47,347 bases of DNA, from the NCBI RefSeq assembly GCF_900659615.1, contig NZ_CAACUY010000054.1:1-47347 (forward strand), given 5' to 3'. This document shows positions 15,761 to 24,516 of the stretch, piece by piece (within the stretch, counting starts at the first letter, position 1; each line of letters begins with the position of its first letter). This DNA is from Actinomadura fibrosa (lineage in GTDB: Bacteria > Actinomycetota > Actinomycetes > Streptosporangiales > Streptosporangiaceae). A program made the translations under genes and the position numbers. The notes under the pieces are model-generated. The model had not been told where the DNA came from, made no database searches, and worked only from the letters and a program-made list of their open reading frames with translations.

Positions 15761-16702
15761 ATGACGAGCGGATGGGACAGCGTGCCGAGCCCTTACGTGG
15801 AACTCTCCCGCGACGCCTGGCGCGCCCTGCGGGAGAGCACCCCGCTGCCGCTCACCCCGGGCGAGCTGGACGCGCTGCGCGGCCTGCGGGACCCGATCGA
15901 CATCACCGAGGTCGAGGAGGTGTACCTGCCGCTGTCCCGGCTCCTGAACCTGTTCGTCCAGTCGGACGGGCGGCTGCGCGACACCGTCAGCGGGTTCCTC
16001 GGCGGCGAGGTCAAGCCGACGCCGTTCATCATCGGGGTCGCGGGCAGCGTGGCGGTCGGCAAGTCGACGACGTCCCGGCTGCTGCGGACGCTGCTCGCGC
16101 GCTGGCCGGAGCACCCGAGCGTGGAGCTGGTCACCACCGACAGCTTCCTCCACCCGAACGCCGTGCTGGGCGAGCGCGGGATCATGGACCGCAAGGGCTT
16201 CCCCGAGTCCTACGACCGGCGCGCCCTGGTCCGCTTCGTGTCCGCGATCAAGGCGGGCGCCGAGGAGCAGGCGATCCCCGTCTACTCGCACCTGGAGTAC
16301 GACATCGTCCCGGACGCGGTCCAGACCGTCCGGCGGCCCGACATCCTCATCGTCGAGGGCCTCAACGTGCTCCAGGCGCCGCCCGCGGGCCAGCTCGGCG
16401 TGGCCGACTTCTTCGACTTCTCGATCTACGTGGACGCCCGCGTCGAGGACATCCGGCAGTGGTACGTGGACCGCCTGTTCGCGCTGCGCCGCACCGCGTT
16501 CACCGATCCCCGCTCGTACTTCCACAAGTACGCCCACGAGCTGGACGAGGACGAGACCGCGGCGTTCGCCCAGCGGGTCTGGCGGGACGTCAACGAGATC
16601 AATCTGGTGTCCAACATCCTTCCGACCCGCGCCCGTGCCACGCTCGTCCTGCACAAGGACCGCGACCACCAGGTCCAGCGGGTCCGGCTGCGCAGGATCT
16701 GA
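15761..16702 (+). CDS. coaA: type I pantothenate kinase
   Basis: A 313-residue kinase that phosphorylates pantothenate in the first step of coenzyme A synthesis. The P-loop GSVAVGKS is at about residues 95-102. The family segments SPYVELSRDAWRAL, EVEEVYLPLSRL, RKGFPESYDRRAL and VYSHLEYDI are all present. Length matches actinobacterial CoaA (about 312). The start ATG 15761 fits both family length and the -10 box 6 bases upstream. The gene diverges from glmS. Confidence 0.97.
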   Translation: MTSGWDSVPSPYVELSRDAWRALRESTPLPLTPGELDALRGLRDPIDITEVEEVYLPLSRLLNLFVQSDGRLRDTVSGFLGGEVKPTPFIIGVAGSVAVGKSTTSRLLRTLLARWPEHPSVELVTTDSFLHPNAVLGERGIMDRKGFPESYDRRALVRFVSAIKAGAEEQAIPVYSHLEYDIVPDAVQTVRRPDILIVEGLNVLQAPPAGQLGVADFFDFSIYVDARVEDIRQWYVDRLFALRRTAFTDPRSYFHKYAHELDEDETAAFAQRVWRDVNEINLVSNILPTRARATLVLHKDRDHQVQRVRLRRI

Positions 16703-16787
16703 CCGCGTCCCGGAACCGGGCCGGGCGCCCGCGAGTCGAACCCGTCACCCGATCTTGAGAGACGGACCGAAGAGGGAACCAGGAGCG

Positions 16788-18962
16788 ATGCCGGACACAC
16801 CCCCCACCGACGAAGCCCCCCGCGACTTACTGCCGCCACTGCTGGCCGAACCGCCGTGGACCAAGGCGCCGCGCGACCGGGAGCCGGTCGTCCTCAAGGG
16901 CCTGAAGGTGCCCGACGAGCCGACGGCCGTCCTCTGGGGTCCGGGCGAGCGCGAGGAATGGGCCGGCGAGGGCCGCAGGAACTATCCGCCTCCGCCCGAG
17001 GGCACCGACTGGGACGGCGTCCTCGCGGCGTTCCCGGACCCGTCCGCCGCCTACAAGGAGAGCCGCCCGTCGAGGGCCCCGCTCTACGGCCTCCTCCTCT
17101 ACGGGCCCGAGGACCTGGCCCGCACCGTCCTCGCGGACGAGCGGTACTACCGCGCCATCGACGGCACGAGCCTGCTCCAGGGCATCGCCGCCCGGTTCGA
17201 GCTGGCGGCGCTGCCGCTGCTGCTGCACGCCGACAACAAGTGGACGCTGAGCCCGTTCCGGAACGCCGAGGTCGCCCAGAGGCTCCTGAAGCTGGGCGAC
17301 AACACCTGGCAGGACCCGGCGCCGGCCTACTTCGCCAAGCACGGCCCGGCCGCCGCGACGCTGATCATCCCGGACGCGCTGCGCCGTCCCGGGCCGAGGC
17401 GCGCCCGCGCCGAGCGCCTCCTGCGCGTCATCGCCGACGCGCACGGCGTGGACGCCGTGCTCGACGCCGCCCGCCCCTACGGCGAGGAGACGCGCCGGGC
17501 GGTCGCCACGCTGCAACTCGACCCGCTCGAACGGTTCCCCGACCCGCTGCCGAAGCCCGGCTTCGACCCCGCGGACCTCCCCCCTGTGCTGCTGCGCGGG
17601 ACGAACCTGGCGCTGCCCGAGGACGCCGTCCGCCATCTCGTCACCATGCTCCTGATCTCGACGCCCGACGTGCCCTACGCCGGGGTCGAGCCGGTCATCG
17701 AGGCGTGCGACCCGGCGTCGCTGGCCGAGTTCGCCTGGGCGCTGTACGAGGCGCACCCGGAGCCCAAGTCGTGGGCGGCGCCCGGGGTGCAGTACGCGCT
17801 GCGCCGCCTGGGCGACGACCGGACCGCCGCCCGCCTCGCGGTGAGGGTCGCGCGGTGGGACAAGGCGATGGTCTACTCCTGGAACGGGACGTCCGCGCTC
17901 TACGTGTTCACCTCCATCGGGACGGACGCCGCCCTCCGCCATCTGCACCGGCTCTCCCAGAAGGCGACGGACAAGAAGCGGATCCGCCCCTGGGCGCAGA
18001 GCATCCTCACCAGGATCGCCGAGGAGCGGGGCCTCTCCGCCGAGCAGCTCGCCGACCGGCTCGTCCCCGACCTCGGCCTCGACGCCGAAGGCGGCATGAC
18101 CCTCGACTACGGCCCGCGACGCTTCCGGGTCGGGTTCGACGAGCACCTGAAGCCGGTCGTGACCGGCGAGGACGGCAAGCGCCGCAAGTCGCTGCCCAAG
18201 CCCGGCGCCAAGGACGACCCGGAGCTGGCCCCGGCCGCCCACCGGCGCTTCGCCGAACTGAAAAAGGAGGCCAGGACCGTCGTCGCCGACCAGGTCCGGC
18301 GCCTTGAGGCGGCGATGGTGAAGGGCCGCCGCTGGACGGCCGAGGAGTTCGAGACCGTCCTCCTCGGGCACCCGCTGCTCTGGCAGGTCGCCCGGCGGCT
18401 CGTGTGGGCGTCCGGCGGCACCGCCTTCCGCGTCGCCGAGGACCGCTCGCTCGCCGACGCCGCCGACGACGCCTTCGCGCTCGTCCCCGGCGCGGACGTC
18501 GAGCTGCCGCACCCGCTGCGCCTGAAGGACGTGGACGCCTGGGCGAGGGTCTTCGCCGACTACGAGATCCTCCAGCCGTTCCCGCAGCTCGGCCGGGCCG
18601 TCCACACGCTCACCGACGAGGAGCGCGGCACCGGGCGCCTGGCGCGGTTCGAGGGCCGCATCGTGCACTTCGGCAAGATCCTCGGCCTCGCCGACCGGGG
18701 CTGGAAGCTCGGCGAGAAGGAGACGGGCGGCTTCCGGCGGCACGTCTCCCTCGAACTCGCGGCGGACCGCCACGTCGTCATCGACCTGGACCCCGGCGTC
18801 CGGGTCATCGCCCCGGACGAGTACGCCGAGCAGCAGCTCACGTCCGTCCGCCTGTTCGACCGCCCCTACGGCAAGCAGTACCCCTTCGGCGACCTGGACC
18901 CGGTCGCGGCGTCGGAGCTCCTCGCCGAGCTGACCCGCCTCACGGACACGCCCGCCAAGTAG
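16788..18962 (+). CDS. DUF4132 domain protein
   Basis: A 724-residue cytoplasmic protein without membrane segments. The C-terminal third matches the DUF4132 pattern as I know it: GRLARFEGRIVHFGKILGL, then DRGWKLGE, ending RPYGKQYPFGDLDPVAASELLAEL. The N-terminal and central parts are helical and Leu/Ala-rich, possibly repeats of the HEAT type. Function is unknown; some relatives carry WGR domains, which are not visible here. ATG 16788 has AGGAG only 2 bases away and AGAGGG at 11 bases. It lies 85 bases after coaA on the same strand and ends at a 20-bp hairpin. Confidence 0.8.
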   Translation: MPDTPPTDEAPRDLLPPLLAEPPWTKAPRDREPVVLKGLKVPDEPTAVLWGPGEREEWAGEGRRNYPPPPEGTDWDGVLAAFPDPSAAYKESRPSRAPLYGLLLYGPEDLARTVLADERYYRAIDGTSLLQGIAARFELAALPLLLHADNKWTLSPFRNAEVAQRLLKLGDNTWQDPAPAYFAKHGPAAATLIIPDALRRPGPRRARAERLLRVIADAHGVDAVLDAARPYGEETRRAVATLQLDPLERFPDPLPKPGFDPADLPPVLLRGTNLALPEDAVRHLVTMLLISTPDVPYAGVEPVIEACDPASLAEFAWALYEAHPEPKSWAAPGVQYALRRLGDDRTAARLAVRVARWDKAMVYSWNGTSALYVFTSIGTDAALRHLHRLSQKATDKKRIRPWAQSILTRIAEERGLSAEQLADRLVPDLGLDAEGGMTLDYGPRRFRVGFDEHLKPVVTGEDGKRRKSLPKPGAKDDPELAPAAHRRFAELKKEARTVVADQVRRLEAAMVKGRRWTAEEFETVLLGHPLLWQVARRLVWASGGTAFRVAEDRSLADAADDAFALVPGADVELPHPLRLKDVDAWARVFADYEILQPFPQLGRAVHTLTDEERGTGRLARFEGRIVHFGKILGLADRGWKLGEKETGGFRRHVSLELAADRHVVIDLDPGVRVIAPDEYAEQQLTSVRLFDRPYGKQYPFGDLDPVAASELLAELTRLTDTPAK

Positions 18963-18974
18963 AACGCCAGCACG

Positions 18975-19017
18975 CCCTCAGCCCGCGCGTCTCCCGTGGA
19001 GACGCGCGGGCTGAGGG
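18975..19017. terminator. bidirectional 20-bp hairpin terminator
   Basis: A perfect 20-bp stem closes on a 3-base loop (18995-18997) between the convergent DUF4132 gene and the ABC permease gene. It starts 12 bases after one stop and ends 9 bases before the other, so it serves both. Confidence 0.85.
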
Positions 19018-19026
19018 GGCGGAAGG

Positions 19027-19743
19027 CTATTCGGCGCTCGCCACGGGGAGGGAGCGCAGGCGGTAGGCGGCCAGGAGGGTGCCGGCCGCCGTGACGGCGA
19101 CCAGCAGCGCGATCGCCACCGGGAGGTCCACGGTCGACTTCACCGGCGACGCCGACGTCAGCGCGTCCACGACGGACAGCGCCCACTGCTGGATCGACGC
19201 CGACTTCGCGCCCGGCGCGAAGTTGCCGAGCAGCGTCTCCCAGACCAGCGCGTACAGCAGGCCGATCGTGACGGCGTTGCGGCTCAGCACGGCCAGCGCC
19301 ACGAACACGGCGCTGTAGGCGACGCCGCCGACGAGCACCCCGACGGTGAAGGCGGGCGCCATCCCCGCGGTCGTCCCCTGGAGGACGATGCCGGACATCA
19401 GCACCGGCACCACCGCGAAGGCCGCCACCAGGACGATCGCCACCGCGAGCTTGGTCAGCACGATGACCTGGCGCGGGATCGGCTTGGTCAGCACGTACAT
19501 GATCTGGCCGTCGTCGATCTCCGGGCCGATCACCCCGGTCCCGGCGATGAGCGCGAGCAGCGGCAGCAGCGTCGCCAGCCCGAACCGCTGGAGCACGTCC
19601 GCCGAGATGTCGATGTCGTTGTTGTCCGTGACCCGCAGCACGACCGACAGGACGAGGAGCACCAGCGGCAGGGCGAGCAGCAGCAGCGCCCGCCGCCGCC
19701 CGAGCATCGCCCGGAACGTGATCACGGCGATCGTGGCGTTCAT
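19027..19743 (-). CDS. ABC transporter permease (second pair)
   Basis: A 238-residue ABC-2 type permease with about six hydrophobic segments. It opens with a short cytoplasmic stretch (TFRAMLGRRRALLLL). A GPEIDDGQIMYVLTKPI segment after the second hydrophobic segment is typical of family members encoded with export ATPases. ATG 19743 lies 31 bases after the ATPase stop. It is the last gene of the four-gene operon. The substrate is unknown. Confidence 0.85.
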   Translation of the reverse strand: MNATIAVITFRAMLGRRRALLLLALPLVLLVLSVVLRVTDNNDIDISADVLQRFGLATLLPLLALIAGTGVIGPEIDDGQIMYVLTKPIPRQVIVLTKLAVAIVLVAAFAVVPVLMSGIVLQGTTAGMAPAFTVGVLVGGVAYSAVFVALAVLSRNAVTIGLLYALVWETLLGNFAPGAKSASIQQWALSVVDALTSASPVKSTVDLPVAIALLVAVTAAGTLLAAYRLRSLPVASAE

Positions 19744-19774
19744 GCGGTCACCTGCGCGCGGTTCGTGGGCTGCT

Positions 19775-20686
19775 TCATCGGGCCACCAGGTAGGAGAAGA
19801 CGCTTTCGAGGGATTCGTCCGCCGGCGAGACCTCCCACAGCCGCACGTCGGCGTCGCGGGAGACCTGCGGCAGGAGCCAGGTGAAGCGCTGGAAGTCGAC
19901 CGCCTCGACCGTGAGGCCCTTGTCGGTGAGCTGGACGCTGCGGGCCGACCCGTCGGCGATGACGGCGGCGGCGAGGCGCCGGTCGTCGGACGAGCGGACG
20001 AGGAAGATGTGCGGCCGGTCGGTCATCAGCCGCCGGATCTTGCGGAAGTCGCCGGACGCCGCGTGCCGCCCCGCCACGATCACCTCGATGTGGCTGGCGA
20101 GCCGCTCGACCTCCTCCAGGATGTGCGAGCTGAACAGGATCGTGCGGCCCTCGTCCGCCATCCGCCGGATCAGGTCCATGAGCTGGAGGCGCTGCCGCGG
20201 GTCCATGCCGTTGAACGGCTCGTCCAGCAGCAGCACGGGCGGGTCGTGGACCAGCGCCGACGCCATCTTGATGCGCTGCTTCATGCCCTTGGAGTAGTTG
20301 CCGATCTGCCGGTCGGCCGCGTAGCCCATCTCCACCAGGGCGATCGCGCGCTGGGCGGCGGCGCGCGGGTCCGGGAGCTTGTGCAGCTTCGCCATCGCGA
20401 GGATGAACTGCTCGCCGGTGAGGAAGTCGTAGGCCGCCTCGCGCTCCGGGACGAGCCCGAGGCTGCGGTAGATGTCCGGGTTCTGCCAGATGGGCGCGCC
20501 GTCCAGGCTGATCGTGCCGGACGAGGGCGCGAGGAAGCCGCCCATCATGTGGATCAGCGTCGACTTGCCCGCGCCGTTCGGGCCGAGCAGCCCGGTGACG
20601 CCGGGACCGACCGTCATGGAGATCCCGTTCACGGCGACGACGTTGCCGTACCAGCGGGACACCCCTTCGAGCCTCAGCTCGGTCAT
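19775..20686 (-). CDS. ABC transporter ATP-binding protein (second pair)
   Basis: A 303-residue ABC ATPase. Walker A is GPNGAGKST, the signature is YSKGMKQR in place of LSGGQ, and Walker B is VLLLDEPFNGMDP. This signature variant is common in DrrA/CcmA-like exporters and lipid or drug exporters. The residues after about 215 form a C-terminal accessory domain. ATG 20686 overlaps the upstream permease stop by 4 bases; the longer frame upstream is not used. It presumably pairs with the permease at 19027, but exchange between the two pairs is possible. Confidence 0.93.
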   Translation of the reverse strand: MTELRLEGVSRWYGNVVAVNGISMTVGPGVTGLLGPNGAGKSTLIHMMGGFLAPSSGTISLDGAPIWQNPDIYRSLGLVPEREAAYDFLTGEQFILAMAKLHKLPDPRAAAQRAIALVEMGYAADRQIGNYSKGMKQRIKMASALVHDPPVLLLDEPFNGMDPRQRLQLMDLIRRMADEGRTILFSSHILEEVERLASHIEVIVAGRHAASGDFRKIRRLMTDRPHIFLVRSSDDRRLAAAVIADGSARSVQLTDKGLTVEAVDFQRFTWLLPQVSRDADVRLWEVSPADESLESVFSYLVAR

Positions 20687-21561
20687 GACAGGCCCGCCTT
20701 CCTGAAGCGGCGGTACAGGACCGCGATCGAGCCGAGGACGATGGCGGCGCACAGCGCCAGCGCGACGACGCCGCCGCCGACGCCAGGCGGCACCTGCACC
20801 GCGGACTTCTCCGCGCCGAGCAGCCGCACCTGGACGATGTCCACCAGGTTGAACGGCGCGAACAGCCCCACCCAGCCGGACAGGGTGAAGTTCGTCCGCG
20901 CCTCCGCGATGCCCTGGATGATCAGGACGAAGGTGCTGGAGAGCATGAAGACGGCGATGACCGCCGCGACGCCGAAGCCGCGCCGCGGGGTGAACGCCGC
21001 GACGACCATCCCGATCGACGCGAGGACGACCGCGAACAGCGCGCAGCCGACCAGGGCGGCCAGGTACCGGCCGAGCTGGGCGGTGGAGTCCGGGACCTTG
21101 GTGACGAGGCCGCCGACGTACAGCACGGTGACGGGCACCGCGATCAGCGCGAACAGGGCGGTCGTCATCGCGGCGACCTTGGCCAGGACGAAGTCGAGGT
21201 GGCCGACGGGCCGCGAGAAGTACAGCGGGACGACGTGGAAGCGCAGCTCGCGGGAGGCGAGCACGGGCGCCTGCGTCGCCAGGAAGATCGCGATGATCAC
21301 CTGGAGGACCGTCGCGTAGGACGAGTAGCGCATCAGCGCGTCCGCCTGGTCGGTGACCGCGACGACCGCGACCGAGCCCGCGGCGGGCAGCAGCATGATC
21401 GCCGCCAGCAGGAACGGCATCACCTTCGCCCGCGCGGGCCGCCCGAGCCCGAACGCGGCGCGGACGTTGTGCACGTACAGGGACCGCAGCACGTAGGCGC
21501 GGCCGTTGCGGCGGCCGTCGTAGTGCCGGTAGCCGATGTCGTGGATCGTGCTCGTGGTCAT
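20683..21561 (-). CDS. ABC transporter permease (first pair)
   Basis: A 292-residue membrane protein with about six hydrophobic segments. Its N-terminus is charged (IHDIGYRHYDGRRNGRAY), a pattern seen in actinobacterial ABC-2 permeases next to YSTGMRQR-type ATPases. SRPVGHLDFVLAK after the second hydrophobic region is the cytoplasmic coupling part. It overlaps the ATPase genes on both sides by 4 bases, so it is translationally coupled to both. The substrate is unknown. Confidence 0.87.
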   Translation of the reverse strand: MTTSTIHDIGYRHYDGRRNGRAYVLRSLYVHNVRAAFGLGRPARAKVMPFLLAAIMLLPAAGSVAVVAVTDQADALMRYSSYATVLQVIIAIFLATQAPVLASRELRFHVVPLYFSRPVGHLDFVLAKVAAMTTALFALIAVPVTVLYVGGLVTKVPDSTAQLGRYLAALVGCALFAVVLASIGMVVAAFTPRRGFGVAAVIAVFMLSSTFVLIIQGIAEARTNFTLSGWVGLFAPFNLVDIVQVRLLGAEKSAVQVPPGVGGGVVALALCAAIVLGSIAVLYRRFRKAGLS

Positions 21562-22544
21562 CGCGGCGCTCCCTGCTGCGGTCCGGGCGCGGCCTGCGGC
21601 GCCTGCGGGGCCTGCGGCGCCTGGGTCGCCGGCGGCTGCGGCTGCGGCGGCTCGGCCTGGAAGACCTCCTCGATGTGGTGGCGGCGCTGCTCCATCCGGA
21701 TCAGCCGCAGCCCGAGGTCGGCGACGCCGTCCCGGATGAGGTCGTAGGTCGTCTCACCGGCGATGTCGATGACGAGGAACCTGCCCTCGGGACGCACCGA
21801 GACTCCCTGGTCGTGGAGCCGCCGCCCGAGGTCGTCGCGCCCCTCGTCCACCTCGACGGTGAGCACGCCGCTGGCCGCGGTGTAGGCCTCGACGGCCTGC
21901 GAGCGCAGCAGCTTCCCGCCGTCGATGATGACGACGTGGTCGCAGACGCGCTCCAGCTCGCCCAGCAGGTGCGAGGTGACGAGGACGCTGATCCCGAACT
22001 CGGCGCCGATGCGGCGGATGAGGTCGAGCATCTCGTCGCGCCCGGCCGGGTCGAGGCCGTTGGTCGGCTCGTCCAGGAAGACGAGCTTCGGGTCGTGGAC
22101 GAGGGCCTGCGCCAGCTTGACCCGCTGCCGCATGCCGGTGGAGTAGCCGCCGATGGGCCGGTAGCGCTCCTCGTAGAGCCCGACGTGGCGGAGCGTGTCG
22201 GCGGCGCGCTCGCGGGCGGCGGTGGGGGGCAGCCCGCACATGCGGGCCATGTGGACGACGAACTCCGTCGCCGAGACGTCCGGCGGCAGGCAGTCGTACT
22301 CGGGCATGAACCCGACGCTCTCCCGGATCCGGACGCCCTCGCGGGCGATGTCGAGACCGAGGACCGTCGCGGTCCCGGCGCTCGGCGGCAGCAGCCCGAG
22401 CAGGATCTTGATGAGCGTCGACTTGCCGGCGCCGTTGGCGCCGACGAGCCCGACGACCCCGGGTTCGACGGCCACCGAGAGGTCGTCCAGGGCGGTCACC
22501 CGGGGGAACCTCATCGTCAGCCCCTGGGTGGCGATGATCGGCAT
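21558..22544 (-). CDS. ABC transporter ATP-binding protein (first pair)
   Basis: A 328-residue ABC ATPase. Walker A is GANGAGKST, the signature YSTGMRQR, and Walker B LVFLDEPTNGLDP. The last 30 residues are a Pro/Gln/Ala tail with APQ repeats, probably disordered. It is the first gene of a four-gene operon (ATPase-permease-ATPase-permease), in which the first three genes overlap. The start ATG 22544 has TAGGTT 6 bases upstream and no ribosome binding site, so it is probably leaderless. A gliding, multidrug or lipid export role cannot be decided. Confidence 0.93.
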   Translation of the reverse strand: MPIIATQGLTMRFPRVTALDDLSVAVEPGVVGLVGANGAGKSTLIKILLGLLPPSAGTATVLGLDIAREGVRIRESVGFMPEYDCLPPDVSATEFVVHMARMCGLPPTAARERAADTLRHVGLYEERYRPIGGYSTGMRQRVKLAQALVHDPKLVFLDEPTNGLDPAGRDEMLDLIRRIGAEFGISVLVTSHLLGELERVCDHVVIIDGGKLLRSQAVEAYTAASGVLTVEVDEGRDDLGRRLHDQGVSVRPEGRFLVIDIAGETTYDLIRDGVADLGLRLIRMEQRRHHIEEVFQAEPPQPQPPATQAPQAPQAPQAAPGPQQGAPR

Positions 22545-22550
22545 ATCCCG

Positions 22551-22556
22551 AACCTA
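22551..22556 (-). promoter_or_regulatory. -10 box of the ABC operon, probably leaderless
   Basis: Minus-strand TAGGTT, 6 bases, then ATG of the first ATPase. No clear -35. Confidence 0.55.
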
Positions 22557-22607
22557 GTGCCTGGACCGGTGCCCCCGCGTCCCTCTCAGGTCTGACCGGA
22601 GGCGGCC

Positions 22608-23570
22608 TTAAGGCTGACCGCCGACGGCCGTCCCCTTCCTCCGGAGGACGACGTGCCACACCCAGCGCTGGACGAGCAGCGTCGCCGTCCCGGCGATGAC
22701 CATGCCGGCGAGGTTGACGCCGAGCTGGAGCAGCGAGCCGCTGATCTCGCTGCCGTGCCGGAGCGCGAGCGCGACCGCGAGGTTGCCCGCGGCGGGCACG
22801 GTCGTGACGGAGATGAAGACCCCGACCAGCGCCGACGACTTGCCCGCCGTGAGCGACAGCACCCCGGCCGCGCCGGCCAGCAGCGCCACGATGAACGACC
22901 AGCGGTCCGGGCTGTAGATGAACGCGGTGAGCGGCCGCTCGTCCGGCAGCCGGTCCAGCTCGATCACGCCGATCCACTTGCTGACCAAAGCGCACACGTA
23001 GGTGATCACGATCGCGACGGCGAACCCGACCGCGAGCGCGCGCAGCGCGGCGGCGATCCGCCGCGGCTGCCACCGCGTCAGCCCGTAGCAGATCGCCGCG
23101 ACCGCGCCGAACTCCGGGCCGAGGACCATCGCGCCGACCACCAGGACGGGCGAGTCGATCAGCGCGGCGATTCCGGCGAGCTGCGTCGCCAGCGCGAGGA
23201 ACGCGACGAACGACCAGGTCAGCGCCGTCCCCTCGCCGACCTGCCGGTCGAGCTCCGCCCACACCACCGCGTCGTCGCCGTGGCCGGGAGCGCGCTCCTC
23301 GGCCAGCTCCGCGGCGTCCGACAGCGACAGGTCGATGTTCTCCACGGCGATGGACCCGTCCCGCTCGATGCCGAGCCGCCGCAGCTCGGCGAGCACCTCG
23401 TTGGCGGCCTCGCGCGCGATGTCGCCGGTGACGAGGTCGCCGCGGGGCACGCGCGCCGCGTCCGGGAAGACGACGATGTTGGTGGCGCCGGCGCAGGCGG
23501 CCAGGGCCGTACAGACCGCGTCCGTGCGGTCCGGGGGGACGATCGCTCTCAGGTGCAGCACGCGGTCCAT
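22608..23570 (-). CDS. DUF389 membrane protein
   Basis: A 320-residue protein. The N-terminal 100 residues form a soluble domain. Six or so membrane segments follow, with the DUF389 motifs SPVLVVGAMVLGPEFGA and GVFISVTTVPAAGNLAVAL. The family is broadly distributed, and its function, possibly transport or sensing, is not established. ATG 23570 (MDRVLHLRAIVPP) fits relatives; GTG 23585 is an alternative. It lies 63 bases upstream of the ABC operon on the same strand, but that operon has its own promoter box. Confidence 0.88.
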   Translation of the reverse strand: MDRVLHLRAIVPPDRTDAVCTALAACAGATNIVVFPDAARVPRGDLVTGDIAREAANEVLAELRRLGIERDGSIAVENIDLSLSDAAELAEERAPGHGDDAVVWAELDRQVGEGTALTWSFVAFLALATQLAGIAALIDSPVLVVGAMVLGPEFGAVAAICYGLTRWQPRRIAAALRALAVGFAVAIVITYVCALVSKWIGVIELDRLPDERPLTAFIYSPDRWSFIVALLAGAAGVLSLTAGKSSALVGVFISVTTVPAAGNLAVALALRHGSEISGSLLQLGVNLAGMVIAGTATLLVQRWVWHVVLRRKGTAVGGQP

Positions 23571-23681
23571 CGTGCCGCAGGACACCGCTCAGAGCGCGGT
23601 AACCGCAGGTCACGGCTTTACGTCGTTTACTTCCCGGCGGACCCGGCAAAATTAACCATAAACCCCCCGGAGCGTGACTAC

Positions 23682-24410
23682 ATGACAACAGCCCGTATTC
23701 TCGACGGTCGGCGCGTACAGCAGAGATCCGGAATGAAACGCCGGACGGCGGCGGTGGCGGGGCTCGCGCTCGCCGTGCCGCTCGTCCTGAGCGGCTGCAA
23801 GGACGACCCCGTCCTCTCGGACGGCGGCACCGCGTCGGCCGCGCCCGGCGGCTCCAAGCCCGCCTCCGGCGACACGGGGAAGGCGCGCAAGGAGCTGTCG
23901 CAGCTCCGGATCGCCTCGGAGGGCAGCCAGAGCGGCTACAAGCGCGACAAGTTCGGGACCCGCTGGAAGGACACCGACCACAACGGCTGCGACCAGCGCA
24001 ACGACGTCCTCGCCCGCGACCTCACCGACGTCGAGAAGAAGGGCAAGTGCGTGGTCGTCTCGGGCCGCCTCCACGACCCCTACAGCGGCAAGAACATCAC
24101 GTTCAGCAAGTCGGACGCGGCCGAGGTGCAGATCGACCACGTCTACCCGCTCGCGCTCGCCTGGCGGATGGGCGCCTCCAAGTGGGACGAGGACCGGCGC
24201 GAGAAGTTCGGCAACGACCACGCCAACCTGCTCGCCGTGTGGGGCGTGCCGAACCGGCAGAAGAGCGACTCGGGCCCCGCGGAGTGGAAGCCGCAGAAGG
24301 GCTTCCAGTGCGCCTACGCCGTCAAGTACATCGCGATCGCCGATAAGTACGAGCTGCCCGTCACCCGGGGCGACCACGACGCCCTGCAAGACTTCCTCGC
24401 ACGCTGCTGA
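23682..24410 (+). CDS. secreted HNH (DUF1524/GmrSD-type) nuclease lipoprotein
   Basis: About 242 residues. A signal peptide ends in a lipobox LVLSGC, so the protein should be lipid-anchored outside the membrane. The mature part contains the DUF1524 HNH pattern: QIDHVYPLALAWRMGA, FGNDHANLLAV and NRQKSD. Four further Cys (GCDQR, GKCVV, FQCAY, final LARC) probably form disulfides. ATG 23682 is used because GGAG lies 9 bases upstream; ATG 23733 would give a shorter signal. Relatives are annotated as HNH endonucleases. A role in DNA uptake, degradation or competition is only guesswork. Confidence 0.88.
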   Translation: MTTARILDGRRVQQRSGMKRRTAAVAGLALAVPLVLSGCKDDPVLSDGGTASAAPGGSKPASGDTGKARKELSQLRIASEGSQSGYKRDKFGTRWKDTDHNGCDQRNDVLARDLTDVEKKGKCVVVSGRLHDPYSGKNITFSKSDAAEVQIDHVYPLALAWRMGASKWDEDRREKFGNDHANLLAVWGVPNRQKSDSGPAEWKPQKGFQCAYAVKYIAIADKYELPVTRGDHDALQDFLARC

Positions 24411-24416
24411 CCGGAC

Positions 24417-24470
24417 GGCCCGCGCGGACGCCGTACACCGACGCCGTACACCGGCGTCCCCGCGCGGGCC
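24417..24470 (+). terminator. terminator of the HNH lipoprotein gene
   Basis: An 11-bp stem (24417-24427 / 24460-24470) continues as six more pairs across a 2-base bulge. The loop includes two tandem copies of ACGCCGTACACCG (24428-24453). It begins 7 bases after the stop. Confidence 0.65.
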
Positions 24471-24504
24471 TGCGGGTGCACGCTGGGCGGCGCGGGCGGC
24501 GACC

Positions 24505-24510
24505 TATGCT
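24505..24510 (+). promoter_or_regulatory. -10 box of the small hydrophobic-repeat gene, leaderless
   Basis: TATGCT, 6 bases, then ATG 24517, with no ribosome binding site between. Confidence 0.55.
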
Positions 24511-24516
24511 CGACCC

